A stretch of DNA of 64,000 bases from Thalassospira mesophila (GCF_002115755.1 NZ_JFKA01000013.1:53760-117759); one strand, 5' to 3'; positions 8,475 to 17,157 are shown, numbered from the stretch's first letter. The notes: generated from the letters alone by a model not told the origin. Numbers and translations are program-made.

Positions 8475-9412
8475 ATCTTTCGGTACAGATTGGCGATTTG
8501 CGCCTGAAAAACCCGATCATGCCCGCATCAGGCACGTTTTCCGAAGACCTTGCCACCATGCTCGATATCAACACGTTGGGCGCGCTGGTAACCAAAACCA
8601 TTACCCACGGCATTCGTCAGGGTAACCCGACCCCGCGCGTGTGCGAAGTTGCCGGATCGATGCTAAATTCCATTGGCATTCCCAGCAAGGGTGTCGATTA
8701 TTTTCGCAATGTCACGGTGCCGTATTACCAGGCCTATGACAGCCCGCTGGTGGTCAGCATTTCGGGCAATACCACCGACGAGTTCGCCCAATTGTGCGAA
8801 GCCGTCAGTGTGCCCGGCGTTGCCGCCATCGAAGTGAATATTTCGTGCCCCAACATCGAAGAGGACGGCAAGGCATTTGCCATGCGCCCCAGCTCCACGC
8901 TGGACGTCATGCGCAAATTACGCGCCGCCACCGACCTGCCGCTTTGGGCCAAATTAACCCCCAATACCGGCGAAACATCCGACGTTGCCCGCGCCGCACA
9001 AGAAGGCGGGGCCGATGCCCTTGTGGTGTGCAATACCATGCTGGCAATGTCGATTGATGTGCAGTCGCGCAAACCCCGTTTGGGCAACCTCATGGGCGGG
9101 CTTTCCGGCCCGTCGTTAAAACCGATTGCCTTGCGCATGGCCTATCAGTGCGCCAAGGCGGTTGATATTCCCGTTATTGGCTGTGGCGGCATTTCCACCA
9201 CCGAAGATGTGCTGGAATATCTGATCGCCGGGGCAAGTGCGGTACAGGTTGGCACGGCGACCTTCATCAATCCTACTGCCATGATCCGCATCATTGCCGA
9301 ACTTGAAGCCTATATGGTCGCGTACAATTTTTCGAAAATGACCGACATCATCAACAGTGTTCGCGACGAAGAAGCCGCCGACACCGTTGTCTTCATGGAG
9401 ACAGCCCCATGA
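8468..9412 (+). CDS. pyrD: Dihydroorotate dehydrogenase, catalytic subunit (class 1B-like)
   Basis: A 314-residue FMN-binding TIM barrel that interconverts dihydroorotate and orotate. The catalytic-loop motif NISCPNIEEDG carries the Cys base of class 1B enzymes. FMN-binding strands include PLWAKLTPN, VIGCGGIST and AGASAVQVGTA. It lacks the extra 4Fe-4S domain of dihydropyrimidine dehydrogenase PreA, so PyrD is the better name. It overlaps both pyrK and the downstream hydrolase gene. Sitting behind a TRAP importer and an XRE regulator, it is likely a dedicated catabolic or salvage copy rather than the housekeeping enzyme. Confidence 0.85.
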   Translation: MVDLSVQIGDLRLKNPIMPASGTFSEDLATMLDINTLGALVTKTITHGIRQGNPTPRVCEVAGSMLNSIGIPSKGVDYFRNVTVPYYQAYDSPLVVSISGNTTDEFAQLCEAVSVPGVAAIEVNISCPNIEEDGKAFAMRPSSTLDVMRKLRAATDLPLWAKLTPNTGETSDVARAAQEGGADALVVCNTMLAMSIDVQSRKPRLGNLMGGLSGPSLKPIALRMAYQCAKAVDIPVIGCGGISTTEDVLEYLIAGASAVQVGTATFINPTAMIRIIAELEAYMVAYNFSKMTDIINSVRDEEAADTVVFMETAP

Positions 9413-10692
9413 ACAGCAGTGTCCCCGTTTCAACATTTAGTGACAAACACCGCGAACAGGTTGCCAAGCTGTTTGACGAAATTGCGCTGCGCACAGCGGA
9501 CGGTGCCGGTGTCAGCCGCCCGGCATATTCGGATGTCGAAACCCAAACCCTGAATTATCTGATCGATTATGCCAGCCAAAACGGCCTGCATGTTAGCTGG
9601 GATGCGGCTCATAACGTGCTGTTCTCGCTGCCCGAAGACAGCGATGCCGAACGTTATTTTCTGGTGGGTTCACACGCAGATAGCGTGCCTAATGGTGGCA
9701 ACTTTGATGGGCTTGCCGGTATCCTTGCCGGGTTAATATGCCTGGTGCGTGCCAAAACGGAACAGCGTTCGTTTGCCCGCCCGGTCAAGGTTATTGCCTT
9801 GCGCGGCGAAGAAAGTGCCTGGTACGGCCCGTGTTATATCGGGTCCAAGGCCCTGTTCGGGTTATTGGGCGAGACGGAATTAAATGCCCGCCACACCGGC
9901 GATCATCGCACCCTGGCCGACCATATGGCCGACATTGGCATTGATATGCCCGCCGTAAAGGCTGGTCAGAAATTGTTTGATCCCGACAAACTGCTTGGTT
10001 ATGTCGAAATACATATCGAACAGGGCCCGTTGCTGGTGAAAAAAGACCTGCCGATTGCCAATGTTTCGGGCATTCGCGGCAATTTCCGCCATAAAAAAAT
10101 TACCTGTATTGGCGAAGCCGGCCATTCGGGCGCAGTGCCCCGCGCCTATCGCCGCGACCCTGTGTTGGCCATGGCCGAGCTGTTCACCCGCCTTGATGAC
10201 GATTGGGACACCATTTTACAAAAAGGCGACGATCTGGTTTTGACCAGTGGCGTGGTTGGCACCGACCCGTCCATACATGCCATTGCCCGTATTCCCGACA
10301 GTATTTCGTTCAGCCTTGATGTTCGGAGCCAGGACAGTTCTACATTGGATGCCATGCGCGATCTTTTAAGCGCGCATATGGGCATTGTTGAACGGAACCG
10401 GAAAGTTCGCTTTGAATGCGACGATGAACTGTGGGTTACCCCCGCAATTTGTGATGACGATGTGGTGGCCGGCATTTCGGCGGCCATGCGCCGACTGGGC
10501 TTTGAAGACTATGTCATGCCCAGCGGGGCGGGCCATGATGCCGCCGTGTTTGCCAATAACGGTGTTCCGACGGGCATGATTTTTATACGCAACCAGAACG
10601 GATCGCATAACCCTTACGAAGCGATGGAAATTGATGATTTCATGGCAGCCAGTTCAGTTCTTTTTGACTATCTTCTGCATCCGGTTGCATAA
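9409..10692 (+). CDS. M20-family carbamoyl-amino-acid amidohydrolase (ureidosuccinase candidate)
   Basis: A 427-residue metallo-amidohydrolase of the N-carbamoyl-L-amino-acid hydrolase/allantoate amidohydrolase group. Metal-site motifs are GSHADSVPNGGNFDG and RGEESAWYGP, then YVEIHIEQGP, and a late SGAGHDAAVF. Family enzymes split N-carbamoyl amino acids to the amino acid, CO2 and NH3. In this operon the natural substrate would be N-carbamoyl-L-aspartate, giving aspartate; that is inference. The ATG overlaps the pyrD stop by 4 bp. Allantoate or ureidoglycine are alternative substrates, but no other purine-degradation gene is nearby. Confidence 0.82.
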   Translation: MNSSVPVSTFSDKHREQVAKLFDEIALRTADGAGVSRPAYSDVETQTLNYLIDYASQNGLHVSWDAAHNVLFSLPEDSDAERYFLVGSHADSVPNGGNFDGLAGILAGLICLVRAKTEQRSFARPVKVIALRGEESAWYGPCYIGSKALFGLLGETELNARHTGDHRTLADHMADIGIDMPAVKAGQKLFDPDKLLGYVEIHIEQGPLLVKKDLPIANVSGIRGNFRHKKITCIGEAGHSGAVPRAYRRDPVLAMAELFTRLDDDWDTILQKGDDLVLTSGVVGTDPSIHAIARIPDSISFSLDVRSQDSSTLDAMRDLLSAHMGIVERNRKVRFECDDELWVTPAICDDDVVAGISAAMRRLGFEDYVMPSGAGHDAAVFANNGVPTGMIFIRNQNGSHNPYEAMEIDDFMAASSVLFDYLLHPVA

Positions 10693-10756
10693 GCACAGGG
10701 AACCGACCCGGTTATTGTCGCAAGGCGTGGCTGCCAACCCATTGTAAGGATAAAAA

Positions 10757-11452
10757 ATGTTCTCCAACGCTTTTCCCGAACGTGCCTTGATGGCGGAAAT
10801 GACCGCAAAAATGCTGCTGGAAATTGGTGCCGTGCATTTTCGGGCCGACAAACCGTTTACCTTTACATCGGGGCTGGCCAGCCCGGTTTATATTGATTGT
10901 CGCAAGCTTATTTCCTATCCCGGGATTCGCATGACTTTGATGGATTTCGCCGCATCGCTGATTTTACGCGATGCCGGATTTCAGAAATTTCAGGCGGTTG
11001 CCGGTGGGGAGACCGCCGGTATTCCCTTTGCCGCGTGGCTGGCCGATAAACTTGTTTTGCCCATGCAATATGTGCGCAAACGCCCCAAGGGGTTTGGCCG
11101 CGATGCCCAGATCGAGGGGGACATTGTCGAAGGTGCGAATGTTTTACTGGTTGAAGACCTGACCACCGATGGCGGCAGCAAAATTAATTTTTGCGAGGCA
11201 TTGCGCCGGGCCGGTGCCAATGTCACCGATACGCTGGTGATTTTTTATTACGATATTTTTCCCCAGACCCGGGAAAAACTGAAAGAACACGGCCTTGAAC
11301 TGCATTGGCTGGCAACTTGGTGGGATGTTCTCGCTGTGTGCAAAGCCCAGAATTATTTCGACCCCAAAACCCTTGATGAAGTTGAAGCCTTTCTCACCAA
11401 CCCGACGAAATGGTCGGGCGAGCATGGCGGCGCAACCGAAATTTCGATCTAA
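10757..11452 (+). CDS. pyrE: Orotate phosphoribosyltransferase
   Basis: A 231-residue type I phosphoribosyltransferase that joins orotate and PRPP to give OMP. The PRPP loop [14 protein letters not shown] spans about residues 129-142, preceded by the [10 protein letters not shown] lysine-rich flexible loop and [18 protein letters not shown] near the N-terminus. The start at 10757 follows AAGGATAAAAA. Its place behind a transporter and a dihydroorotate dehydrogenase suggests salvage of imported orotate into UMP synthesis. No OMP decarboxylase gene is present here. Confidence 0.92.
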   Translation: MFSNAFPERALMAEMTAKMLLEIGAVHFRADKPFTFTSGLASPVYIDCRKLISYPGIRMTLMDFAASLILRDAGFQKFQAVAGGETAGIPFAAWLADKLVLPMQYVRKRPKGFGRDAQIEGDIVEGANVLLVEDLTTDGGSKINFCEALRRAGANVTDTLVIFYYDIFPQTREKLKEHGLELHWLATWWDVLAVCKAQNYFDPKTLDEVEAFLTNPTKWSGEHGGATEISI

Positions 11453-11467
11453 CCGAGGAAACAGAAC

Positions 11468-11788
11468 ATGTATGATAAATTGATCACTGTGATGCAGGGC
11501 GATGCCCTTGGCGTTCAGGCCTATGAAGAATGTGCGCGCATTGCCGAAAAAGCCATTCGTGACCAGCCCGAAGCCGCGGCCCCGTTTTTGCTGCTGGGCA
11601 TGATCGCCAGCCGCTTTATCGACGCCTATCGTGACCAGCCGCTGTCGCGCAAAATTGCCGAAGACCAGGCAAAAAGCTATATCGCGCTTTGCACGGCCTT
11701 TCGCGAAGCCTTTGAAGGCGGATCAGACGCAGATCGCATCAAGGTGCTTAACGACACCGCATATGCCATCAACACTGAAAATCTTTGA
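11468..11788 (+). CDS. Small helical protein at the end of the pyrimidine operon
   Basis: A 106-residue, mostly helical acidic protein (VMQGDALGVQAYEECARIA ... RIKVLNDTAYAINTENL). It starts 16 bp after pyrE behind a GAGGAAACAGAAC ribosome site. I do not recognise a family. The tight spacing shows it belongs to the operon; the predicted helices suggest a partner-binding role, which is a guess. Confidence 0.7.
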   Translation: MYDKLITVMQGDALGVQAYEECARIAEKAIRDQPEAAAPFLLLGMIASRFIDAYRDQPLSRKIAEDQAKSYIALCTAFREAFEGGSDADRIKVLNDTAYAINTENL

Positions 11789-11850
11789 TATTTTCTGTGC
11801 TGTTTCTGGTGGCAAGATAACATTAAAATCCCCTTTCACCGGGGGATAAG

Positions 11851-11879
11851 CGGTGTGGGCGGCATATTCGGCCACACCG
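11851..11879 (+). terminator. Hairpin after the pyrimidine operon
   Basis: CGGTGTGG (11851-11858) pairs with CCACACCG (11872-11879). A second small hairpin (TCCCC/GGGGGA, 11829-11846) lies just before. Neither has a clear T run, so termination here is probable rather than certain. Confidence 0.4.
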
Positions 11880-11934
11880 TGGTTCATTATCCACCCGCCG
11901 AAATGCCCCAAAGCACAGGTCAGTGTTCGGGGCA

Positions 11935-12333
11935 TTATTTAGAAAATGAACTTGCCCATATCTGGCGGATACTCTGGGGTACCTTGCGCAAATCCCACGG
12001 TTTGGGGATAACCCCTGCACAGCCGATTTCTGCGAATATTTTTAAATCTTCGGCGCTATCGTGGCTGGTGGAAAAGATAAACGGAATATGGCAAGTAGCA
12101 GGATCATCGCGCAGTCTAAGCGCAATGTCACGGCCACTGATGCCGGGCAAAACATCGTCCAGCATCACAAGCTGCGGCTGTGAAACTTTCAGTTCCTCGA
12201 AAAAGCTCGCGCCATCAGGAAAAATCGTCACCTTGAAATTATCAAGTTCTGTTAATGCAACCTGAATGATCTGGCTCATAAAAGGATCATCATCCACAAC
12301 ATAGATGGATTTGAGTTCAGGTATTTGTTCCAT
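11935..12333 (-). CDS. Single-domain response regulator (CheY-like receiver)
   Basis: A 132-residue stand-alone receiver domain. Acidic pocket residues are D14-D16 (VVDDDP), the phospho-acceptor is D59 (LVMLDDVLPG), a Thr/Ser sits near residue 89 and the conserved Lys is K111 (VIPKPWD). There is no output domain, so it must act through protein partners such as a histidine kinase relay or a chemotaxis-type target. No kinase gene is adjacent. An open frame of unclear status ends exactly at its ATG. Confidence 0.88.
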   Translation of the reverse strand: MEQIPELKSIYVVDDDPFMSQIIQVALTELDNFKVTIFPDGASFFEELKVSQPQLVMLDDVLPGISGRDIALRLRDDPATCHIPFIFSTSHDSAEDLKIFAEIGCAGVIPKPWDLRKVPQSIRQIWASSFSK

Positions 12334-12540
12334 TCAGCCCCAACATGCAAAACCCGATACCGGCTTCATCCGTTTCCCCGCAACAAAACCAGCCAGAACC
12401 GTGATACCGGGCAGAACCGGCAGCATACCATCACGCCCGACAAACTCTGTCTCGAACACAGGGTTAATCTTGTAATACGGGTTTGCATCTTCGTCAAAAA
12501 AGATCGACAACGACAGTTGCACAATACCCGCACGCAACAA
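12334..12540 (-). CDS. Possible small ORF ahead of the response regulator
   Basis: An open frame of about 68 codons, with a TTG start only, whose TGA ends next to the receiver ATG (TGAATG). The product has plausible protein composition (IFFDEDANPYYKINPVFETE), but I recognise no domain and there is no strong start. It could be a translationally coupled small gene or the remnant of a longer one. Confidence 0.3.
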   Translation of the reverse strand: MLRAGIVQLSLSIFFDEDANPYYKINPVFETEFVGRDGMLPVLPGITVLAGFVAGKRMKPVSGFACWG

Positions 12541-12685
12541 CTCCGACTTGATATAATCACAGGTTGCAAAAAATCATAGCACCAAATTTTAATTTTTACG
12601 GTGCGCAAACATGATGATGTTAAGCGGGGCTGGCAAGCATTTTGCCACCTGAGGCTGAAGGGGCAAAATCGGGAAATAATCGGAG

Positions 12686-13372
12686 TTAACTTTCAAACCG
12701 GGGAAACAAAACCCTGTTTTCCAGATAAATATGCGCGACCAGATCCTCGATCAGTTTTTCGACACTGCGATAAAGACGCTGCCACGAGCGGCATGCCCCG
12801 TCTGGCAATGTTAAATGATTGGTCAGCGCTTCAAGGCGGTGCAAATATTCACCCTGGGTTTCGTGTTCCACCCGCATTTGCAGGATCGGTCCCAAAAGCA
12901 TGGTACTTTTTTTATACATGGCGGGAAACAGGACTGTTTCTTCCTTGGCCATATGGTCGTCAAGTTCAATAGCCATTTCTTCCAGTGCCACCGCCAGACC
13001 AAGCGGACAATCGGGGTGATCGCCATGCACTGTTTCAACCTTGCGGGCCAAAGCAATCATATCGGGGAGCTCGGCCCGGTGGGCCTCGTGATAACGGTCC
13101 AGAATAAACGCAATCAGGGTAACATCATCTTCCGCGACCGGTAGCGACAGCGGGTTCGCACCCGCAAGCTGGCGAAGTTCGGCTTCAACTGTGGCAATAT
13201 CTGCGCCGCGTTTTAAAACCGCGTTTTTCAGGATCGCATCGCCGTGGCAACAAAAATTGATCCGGTGATGACGAAAAACCCGTGTTGCGCCGGGTATTAA
13301 CGCCACCAGTTCGGCGACCGGCCGGTTCGCCATTTCAGTTATGCCGCTGGTCTGGGCGATTTCATCACACAT
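12686..13372 (-). CDS. Iron-sulfur cluster repair di-iron protein (RIC/YtfE/ScdA family)
   Basis: About 228 residues from the chosen ATG at 13372. The N-terminal ScdA-like part has RVFRHHRINFCCHGD, the family's Cys-Cys motif. The C-terminal hemerythrin-like bundle carries the HEAHRAELPDM, ELDDHMAKEETVLFP, RVEHETQ and HIYLENRVLFP His/Glu ligands of the di-iron site. RIC proteins repair Fe-S clusters damaged by nitric oxide and are typical partners of denitrification. The start is uncertain because upstream Met codons at 13396 and 13417 lie within a palindromic element. Regulation by the Nnr-type regulator is plausible (see the box at 13740). Confidence 0.85.
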   Translation of the reverse strand: MCDEIAQTSGITEMANRPVAELVALIPGATRVFRHHRINFCCHGDAILKNAVLKRGADIATVEAELRQLAGANPLSLPVAEDDVTLIAFILDRYHEAHRAELPDMIALARKVETVHGDHPDCPLGLAVALEEMAIELDDHMAKEETVLFPAMYKKSTMLLGPILQMRVEHETQGEYLHRLEALTNHLTLPDGACRSWQRLYRSVEKLIEDLVAHIYLENRVLFPRFES

Positions 13373-13390
13373 ATCAGTTCCATTCACATA

Positions 13391-13653
13391 AAGCATATTT
13401 CTTTTAATAAGACCCATTTTGTTTGTTTTTGGCGTGTCGTTTGGCAAGGCACAGCGCGCTGCGCGATGCGGCGCATCGGGCGAGCGGTGTAACGCCGCCA
13501 AACACCGCCAAAAACAAACCCTGCGGGCCGGTGCAGTCTACCGCCTGGCCGCGTCGAAATCCTTGTCCGTAAACCCATTACGCTCTGCGGACTTCTCCTT
13601 GCCAGGCGGTAGACTGCATCGGCAAAATGGATCTTATTAAAAGAAACATGCTT
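13391..13653. repeat. 263-bp composite palindromic element (MITE-like)
   Basis: Thirty-base ends, 13391-13420 and 13624-13653, are inverted complements with two mismatches (core TCTTATTAAAAGAAA). Two further exact inverted pairs are nested inside. One is GTTTGTTTTTGGCG (13421-13434) with its complement near 13507-13520. The other is GCAGTCTACCGCCTGG (near 13533) with its complement at about 13602-13617. No gene is encoded. The form suggests a non-autonomous mobile element or a large structured RNA. It lies directly in front of the RIC gene. Confidence 0.7.
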
Positions 13654-13681
13654 TAAAGCTTCACATTGATGCGTCTCACAT

Positions 13682-13696
13682 TCCGGCGACGCCGGA
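13682..13696. repeat. Short GC-rich palindrome
   Basis: TCCGGC-GAC-GCCGGA is a perfect hairpin between the composite element and the nosX end. It resembles the dispersed REP-like palindromes common in alphaproteobacteria. Its copy number in the genome cannot be judged here. Confidence 0.4.
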
Positions 13697-13739
13697 TGAC
13701 AGCATGTGTTCGTTTTAAAACGCACCTTAGCGAACGGAA

Positions 13740-13753
13740 TTGACGGCGATCAA
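13740..13753. promoter_or_regulatory. FNR/Nnr-type box at the nosX end
   Basis: TTGAC-GGCG-ATCAA matches the TTGAT-N4-ATCAA consensus in nine of ten positions. It overlaps the nosX stop codon and lies about 375 bp upstream of the RIC gene, which it may once have controlled from a closer position before the palindromic element came between. Confidence 0.45.
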
Positions 13754-14829
13754 ATTTGTGACGGGTCGCGCCTGCCCGCGCCCACAATCCGCCTCGGCAT
13801 CACCCCCGCGCCGGTCAGTACATTGGTAGCATTGGCTGCATCGGTAGCAGCATGCGGAAACCCAATAACCAGTGACACATCGGTCAATGGCAAAACCTTG
13901 CGAATTTCATGTTCTGACATCATCGAAAACGCTGTCGACAGGGCATCAGCGGTTGTCGCACTGGGCGCTTGCACCGAAAGGCTGCTCCACAATGCGGGTG
14001 ATGTCCCGTTTTTGGGGTCAATCAAATGAAACCTTTGACCCGGAAGATCGAAGCGAAAGCCATATGTTCCCGAGGTTGCCAATGCGTCCGTTCCCAGATC
14101 TACCGCTTCGCGCGCGGGCTGCCCGCTGATCGGTGCCTTGATGCGCACGCGCCAGTTTGCCCCGTCGGCTTGCGGGCCGACCGCACGTTGTTCCCCCAAA
14201 TCGACAAGAACGTGGTTAAACCCGCGCTGACGCAACAAGGCCGCAATGCGGTCGGTAATATATCCCTGCGCAATCCCGTTAAGCGTCACCGCCATGCCGC
14301 GCCGGGCAAAACTGACACGGCCTTCTTCCACCACAAGATCGCGATAACCCACAGCTTGCAAACTGTGGGCAACCACCGCATCGATTTGCCCGCGATCAGT
14401 TGTTTTGTGCAGTGAAAGCCCGGCCAGGGCCTGCCACACCGGCTGGATTGTCGGGTCAAAGGCACCATTTGTCAGCGCGGCAAAACCGGTCGCGCGCGCC
14501 ATCAGGTCAATAAATTCCTGTTCGGGGTCGCCAACCTCGCCTTGGGTGTTTAACCGGCTAAGTGTCGAGGCCGGGCGATACAGGCTGAAGATATTTTCCA
14601 GACGATCAATTTCAACCACGATATCGGCCAACACCTGATCGGCATGTTCCTTGTCCGTGCCATCAAGCAAGATTGTTGCCTGCGCACCCAGCGCCGTTCC
14701 GTGCCAGCGATGCACGGATGCCGACCGCAACGTGCTTGCCAGACCCGCAAAGGGAAAACCTGCCACAGCGGCAGCGCTACCTGCACAGGCAAGCAGGGTT
14801 AAGGTCCGTCTTTTTTTTAGATCAGTCAT
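13750..14829 (-). CDS. nosX: FMN transferase for NosR (NosX/ApbE family)
   Basis: A 359-residue exported ApbE-family protein that attaches FMN to a Thr of the NosR flavin domain. A twin-arginine-like leader (KKRRTLTLLACAG) targets it to the periplasm. ApbE motifs are TLNGIAQGYITDR near residue 190 and HLIDPKNGTSP near 270. It is the last gene of nosRZDFYLX and overlaps nosL by 4 bp. In denitrifiers NosX is needed in vivo for N2O reduction unless a second ApbE covers for it. Confidence 0.9.
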   Translation of the reverse strand: MTDLKKRRTLTLLACAGSAAAVAGFPFAGLASTLRSASVHRWHGTALGAQATILLDGTDKEHADQVLADIVVEIDRLENIFSLYRPASTLSRLNTQGEVGDPEQEFIDLMARATGFAALTNGAFDPTIQPVWQALAGLSLHKTTDRGQIDAVVAHSLQAVGYRDLVVEEGRVSFARRGMAVTLNGIAQGYITDRIAALLRQRGFNHVLVDLGEQRAVGPQADGANWRVRIKAPISGQPAREAVDLGTDALATSGTYGFRFDLPGQRFHLIDPKNGTSPALWSSLSVQAPSATTADALSTAFSMMSEHEIRKVLPLTDVSLVIGFPHAATDAANATNVLTGAGVMPRRIVGAGRRDPSQI

Positions 14830-15410
14830 AATTTTGTCTCCGGCGGTTCACCGCTATCAAGGACATAACTTTGGGGAATTTCATCGTATCGCACGATATT
14901 GCCGCCATGATTTTTCACATACCCTTCGGCCGCTTCACGGGTCGAAAACGGTACCGCCTCGCCCACCTGATAAGCCAGATTCCCGCCACCGCTTGCCCGG
15001 CCTGCGCTACCCGGCACCCCGGCGCCAAGCTGGGCTGCCATGCCGCTTGTCTGATCGCTATGCAGTACAAAAAAGGCAGACTGGGCCGGGATCCAGTTTT
15101 GGGGCGGGTTATTCCAATCGGTATAGCCCGTCATGTCCGAAACATAGATGATCGCAATATTGCCCGCTTCGTCGGGAAACAGGCTATAGGCGATGGCATC
15201 GCGTACTGATGGAAACCAGAACGGCGTTTTATCGGTACGATGAAAAACCTGTGCTTTTGGCCCGGGGTGGTCTTCCACAATCATGCCGCAAAAAAAGCCC
15301 TGTGCATCGCGCGAAAGCGTGGCGGGTGGCGGTAATTCAACCGTCTTTTCACCATCACACCCGGCAAGCAGCGCCAGCATTATGGCAAGGGCTGGCAACC
15401 GGATTTTCAT
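14826..15410 (-). CDS. nosL: Copper chaperone lipoprotein NosL
   Basis: A 194-residue outer-membrane lipoprotein with lipobox LLAGC (C18). The Cu(I)-binding CGM motif is at C41-M43 (FFCGMIVEDHPGPKAQ). NosL delivers Cu(I) to apo-NosZ for assembly of the CuZ site, working with NosDFY. A Gly-Ser-rich insert near residues 130-145 is longer than I expect. It overlaps nosY and nosX by 4 bp each. Confidence 0.93.
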   Translation of the reverse strand: MKIRLPALAIMLALLAGCDGEKTVELPPPATLSRDAQGFFCGMIVEDHPGPKAQVFHRTDKTPFWFPSVRDAIAYSLFPDEAGNIAIIYVSDMTGYTDWNNPPQNWIPAQSAFFVLHSDQTSGMAAQLGAGVPGSAGRASGGGNLAYQVGEAVPFSTREAAEGYVKNHGGNIVRYDEIPQSYVLDSGEPPETKL

Positions 15411-16231
15411 AGCGACTTCCTGTGAAAAATAAACACAGCCAAGCCCAATGGCAGCGTGGTCCAGAAGAACAGCGACATTAACGCGCCCGATAACGCAAGC
15501 CCCCCTGCCATGTCCGCACCCAGCAAACCGGCGGCGGCCCGGATATCTTCGACCCCGGCTAGGTTAAACATGCGAAAGGCATCCGCCGGATTAAACAGCA
15601 GCAGAAAATTAAACACAGACGGCCCGATAATCGCCGCCTGATCGGCCACCAGCCCGCCCAGCAGGGCCATGTCATACATGACAACAAAAACCAGCCAGAC
15701 GATAAATGCCAGTGCCGCCGCAGCACCGCGTTGTTGGGGCAAACCGCTAATCACCAGACCAATGGCAACAAAAACCGCCCCTAACCACACTGAACTGCCA
15801 ACCAACAGCAGATAACCATGCCAATTGGCGCTATCGGGGGCCAGCCAAAGCAAAAACAAGCCCGCCACACCAAACCCGGTAATGGTTGCCGCCCCCAGGC
15901 CGAATGTCTGGCCAATAAATTTGCCCACCACCACCTGCCAGCGCGCGACCGGATAGGTCAGCAACAAGGACATGGTACCGCGTTCTATTTCGCCCACCAG
16001 CGCGTCATAGGACAATAACAACGCCATCAACGGCAGCAGAAAAACGGCAAGGCTGGTCAAACTGACCGTTGTAACCGCCAACCGGTCCACCCCGACCGAC
16101 CCCGAAGGCGCACTGCCGACAAAGGTCAGCCCCAGTGCAAAAATCATCAGCGCACCGGCAGCCCCCAAAAACCAGCGATTACGGATCCCGTCGCAAAATT
16201 CCTTGCTGGCCAGAATAGCAATGGCTTTCAT
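15407..16231 (-). CDS. nosY: ABC-type permease NosY
   Basis: A 274-residue membrane protein with about six segments, of the ABC-2/NosY type. With the NosF ATPase it forms the inner-membrane pump that drives NosD during CuZ maturation in the periplasm. A cytoplasmic coupling stretch is EIERGTMSLLLTYPVARWQ. Four-base overlaps with nosF and nosL mark strict co-translation. Confidence 0.92.
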   Translation of the reverse strand: MKAIAILASKEFCDGIRNRWFLGAAGALMIFALGLTFVGSAPSGSVGVDRLAVTTVSLTSLAVFLLPLMALLLSYDALVGEIERGTMSLLLTYPVARWQVVVGKFIGQTFGLGAATITGFGVAGLFLLWLAPDSANWHGYLLLVGSSVWLGAVFVAIGLVISGLPQQRGAAAALAFIVWLVFVVMYDMALLGGLVADQAAIIGPSVFNFLLLFNPADAFRMFNLAGVEDIRAAAGLLGADMAGGLALSGALMSLFFWTTLPLGLAVFIFHRKSL

Positions 16232-17157
16232 GACGGCGTGCTCCGGTTCTGGAAATGCAAATACAAATCGGCAAGGGTCGGTTGCGTAATATCAAGATCG
16301 TCAAATTCGGGCACGTTACCAACAAGATAGCGCAACATCTCGACCTTGCGCGTGGGCGGCAGGGCCAGTTCGATGGCGTGCCCGTTAATCGGCCTTTGGG
16401 TAATGCCCGCTGGCAGCGACGATGCAATATCTGAAAACCCGGCTGCTTGATGGCTGTTTAGTCTGATATGAATCGGTAAATTGGCCTGATCGCGCAATTC
16501 GCCCAAGGTGCCCGCCGCAATCAGATGGCCTTTGCGTAGAATGGCAATTTTACGGGTGTGGGCTTCAAGTTCCGTCAAGGCGTGCGATGATAAAATGACG
16601 CTAACGCCATCGTCTTCAAGTTCACGAACAATGTTATAAAAACTGTGGCGCAATTCCGGGTCCAGCCCGGTTGTTGGCTCGTCAAGCAACAATACCCGTG
16701 GATTGCCGATTAACGCTTGCGCCAGCCCCAGCCGCTGGCGCATGCCCTTGGAATAGGCACCGACTTTTTTCCGCGCGGCATCGCCCAGCCCGACACGATC
16801 AAGAAGGCGGGCGCAATCTGCCACCGGCTGGCGTTTTAAGCGTGCATAAAAAGCAAGGGTTTCCGCCCCGCTTAATGCCGGATAAAACGCGATATTTTCG
16901 GGAAGATATCCCAGATTTTGACGAATTTCGGTGGCCCCGCTCCCCGCCGGGTCCACACCCAGAATACGAACCTTTCCGGCATCGGGTCGGATCAAGCCCA
17001 AAACCAGCTTCATCAGCGTGGTTTTACCTGCCCCATTATGGCCCAGCAACGCAAGGCTTTCGCCTGCGCCAACCGATAAAGTAAGATTTTCAAGCGCATG
17101 CTGGGTATCAAATGTTTTTGTAACACCCTGCACGCAAACCGTCTGTTTATCCGGCAT
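16228..17157 (-). CDS. nosF: ABC transporter ATPase NosF
   Basis: A 309-residue ATP-binding subunit. Walker A is GHNGAGKTT (about residues 38-46), the ABC signature is YSKGMRQRLGL, Walker B is VLLLDEPTTGLDP and the switch His is in LSSHAL. The C-terminal ~90 residues form the extra domain seen in NosF. It powers NosY and NosD. It overlaps the nosD 3' end by 11 bp. Confidence 0.93.
   Translation of the reverse strand: MPDKQTVCVQGVTKTFDTQHALENLTLSVGAGESLALLGHNGAGKTTLMKLVLGLIRPDAGKVRILGVDPAGSGATEIRQNLGYLPENIAFYPALSGAETLAFYARLKRQPVADCARLLDRVGLGDAARKKVGAYSKGMRQRLGLAQALIGNPRVLLLDEPTTGLDPELRHSFYNIVRELEDDGVSVILSSHALTELEAHTRKIAILRKGHLIAAGTLGELRDQANLPIHIRLNSHQAAGFSDIASSLPAGITQRPINGHAIELALPPTRKVEMLRYLVGNVPEFDDLDITQPTLADLYLHFQNRSTPS

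Noticed and set aside
8468..9412. Dihydropyrimidine dehydrogenase PreA instead of PyrD
   Set aside because: The protein lacks the extra C-terminal 4Fe-4S ferredoxin domain and has a PyrK partner next to it.
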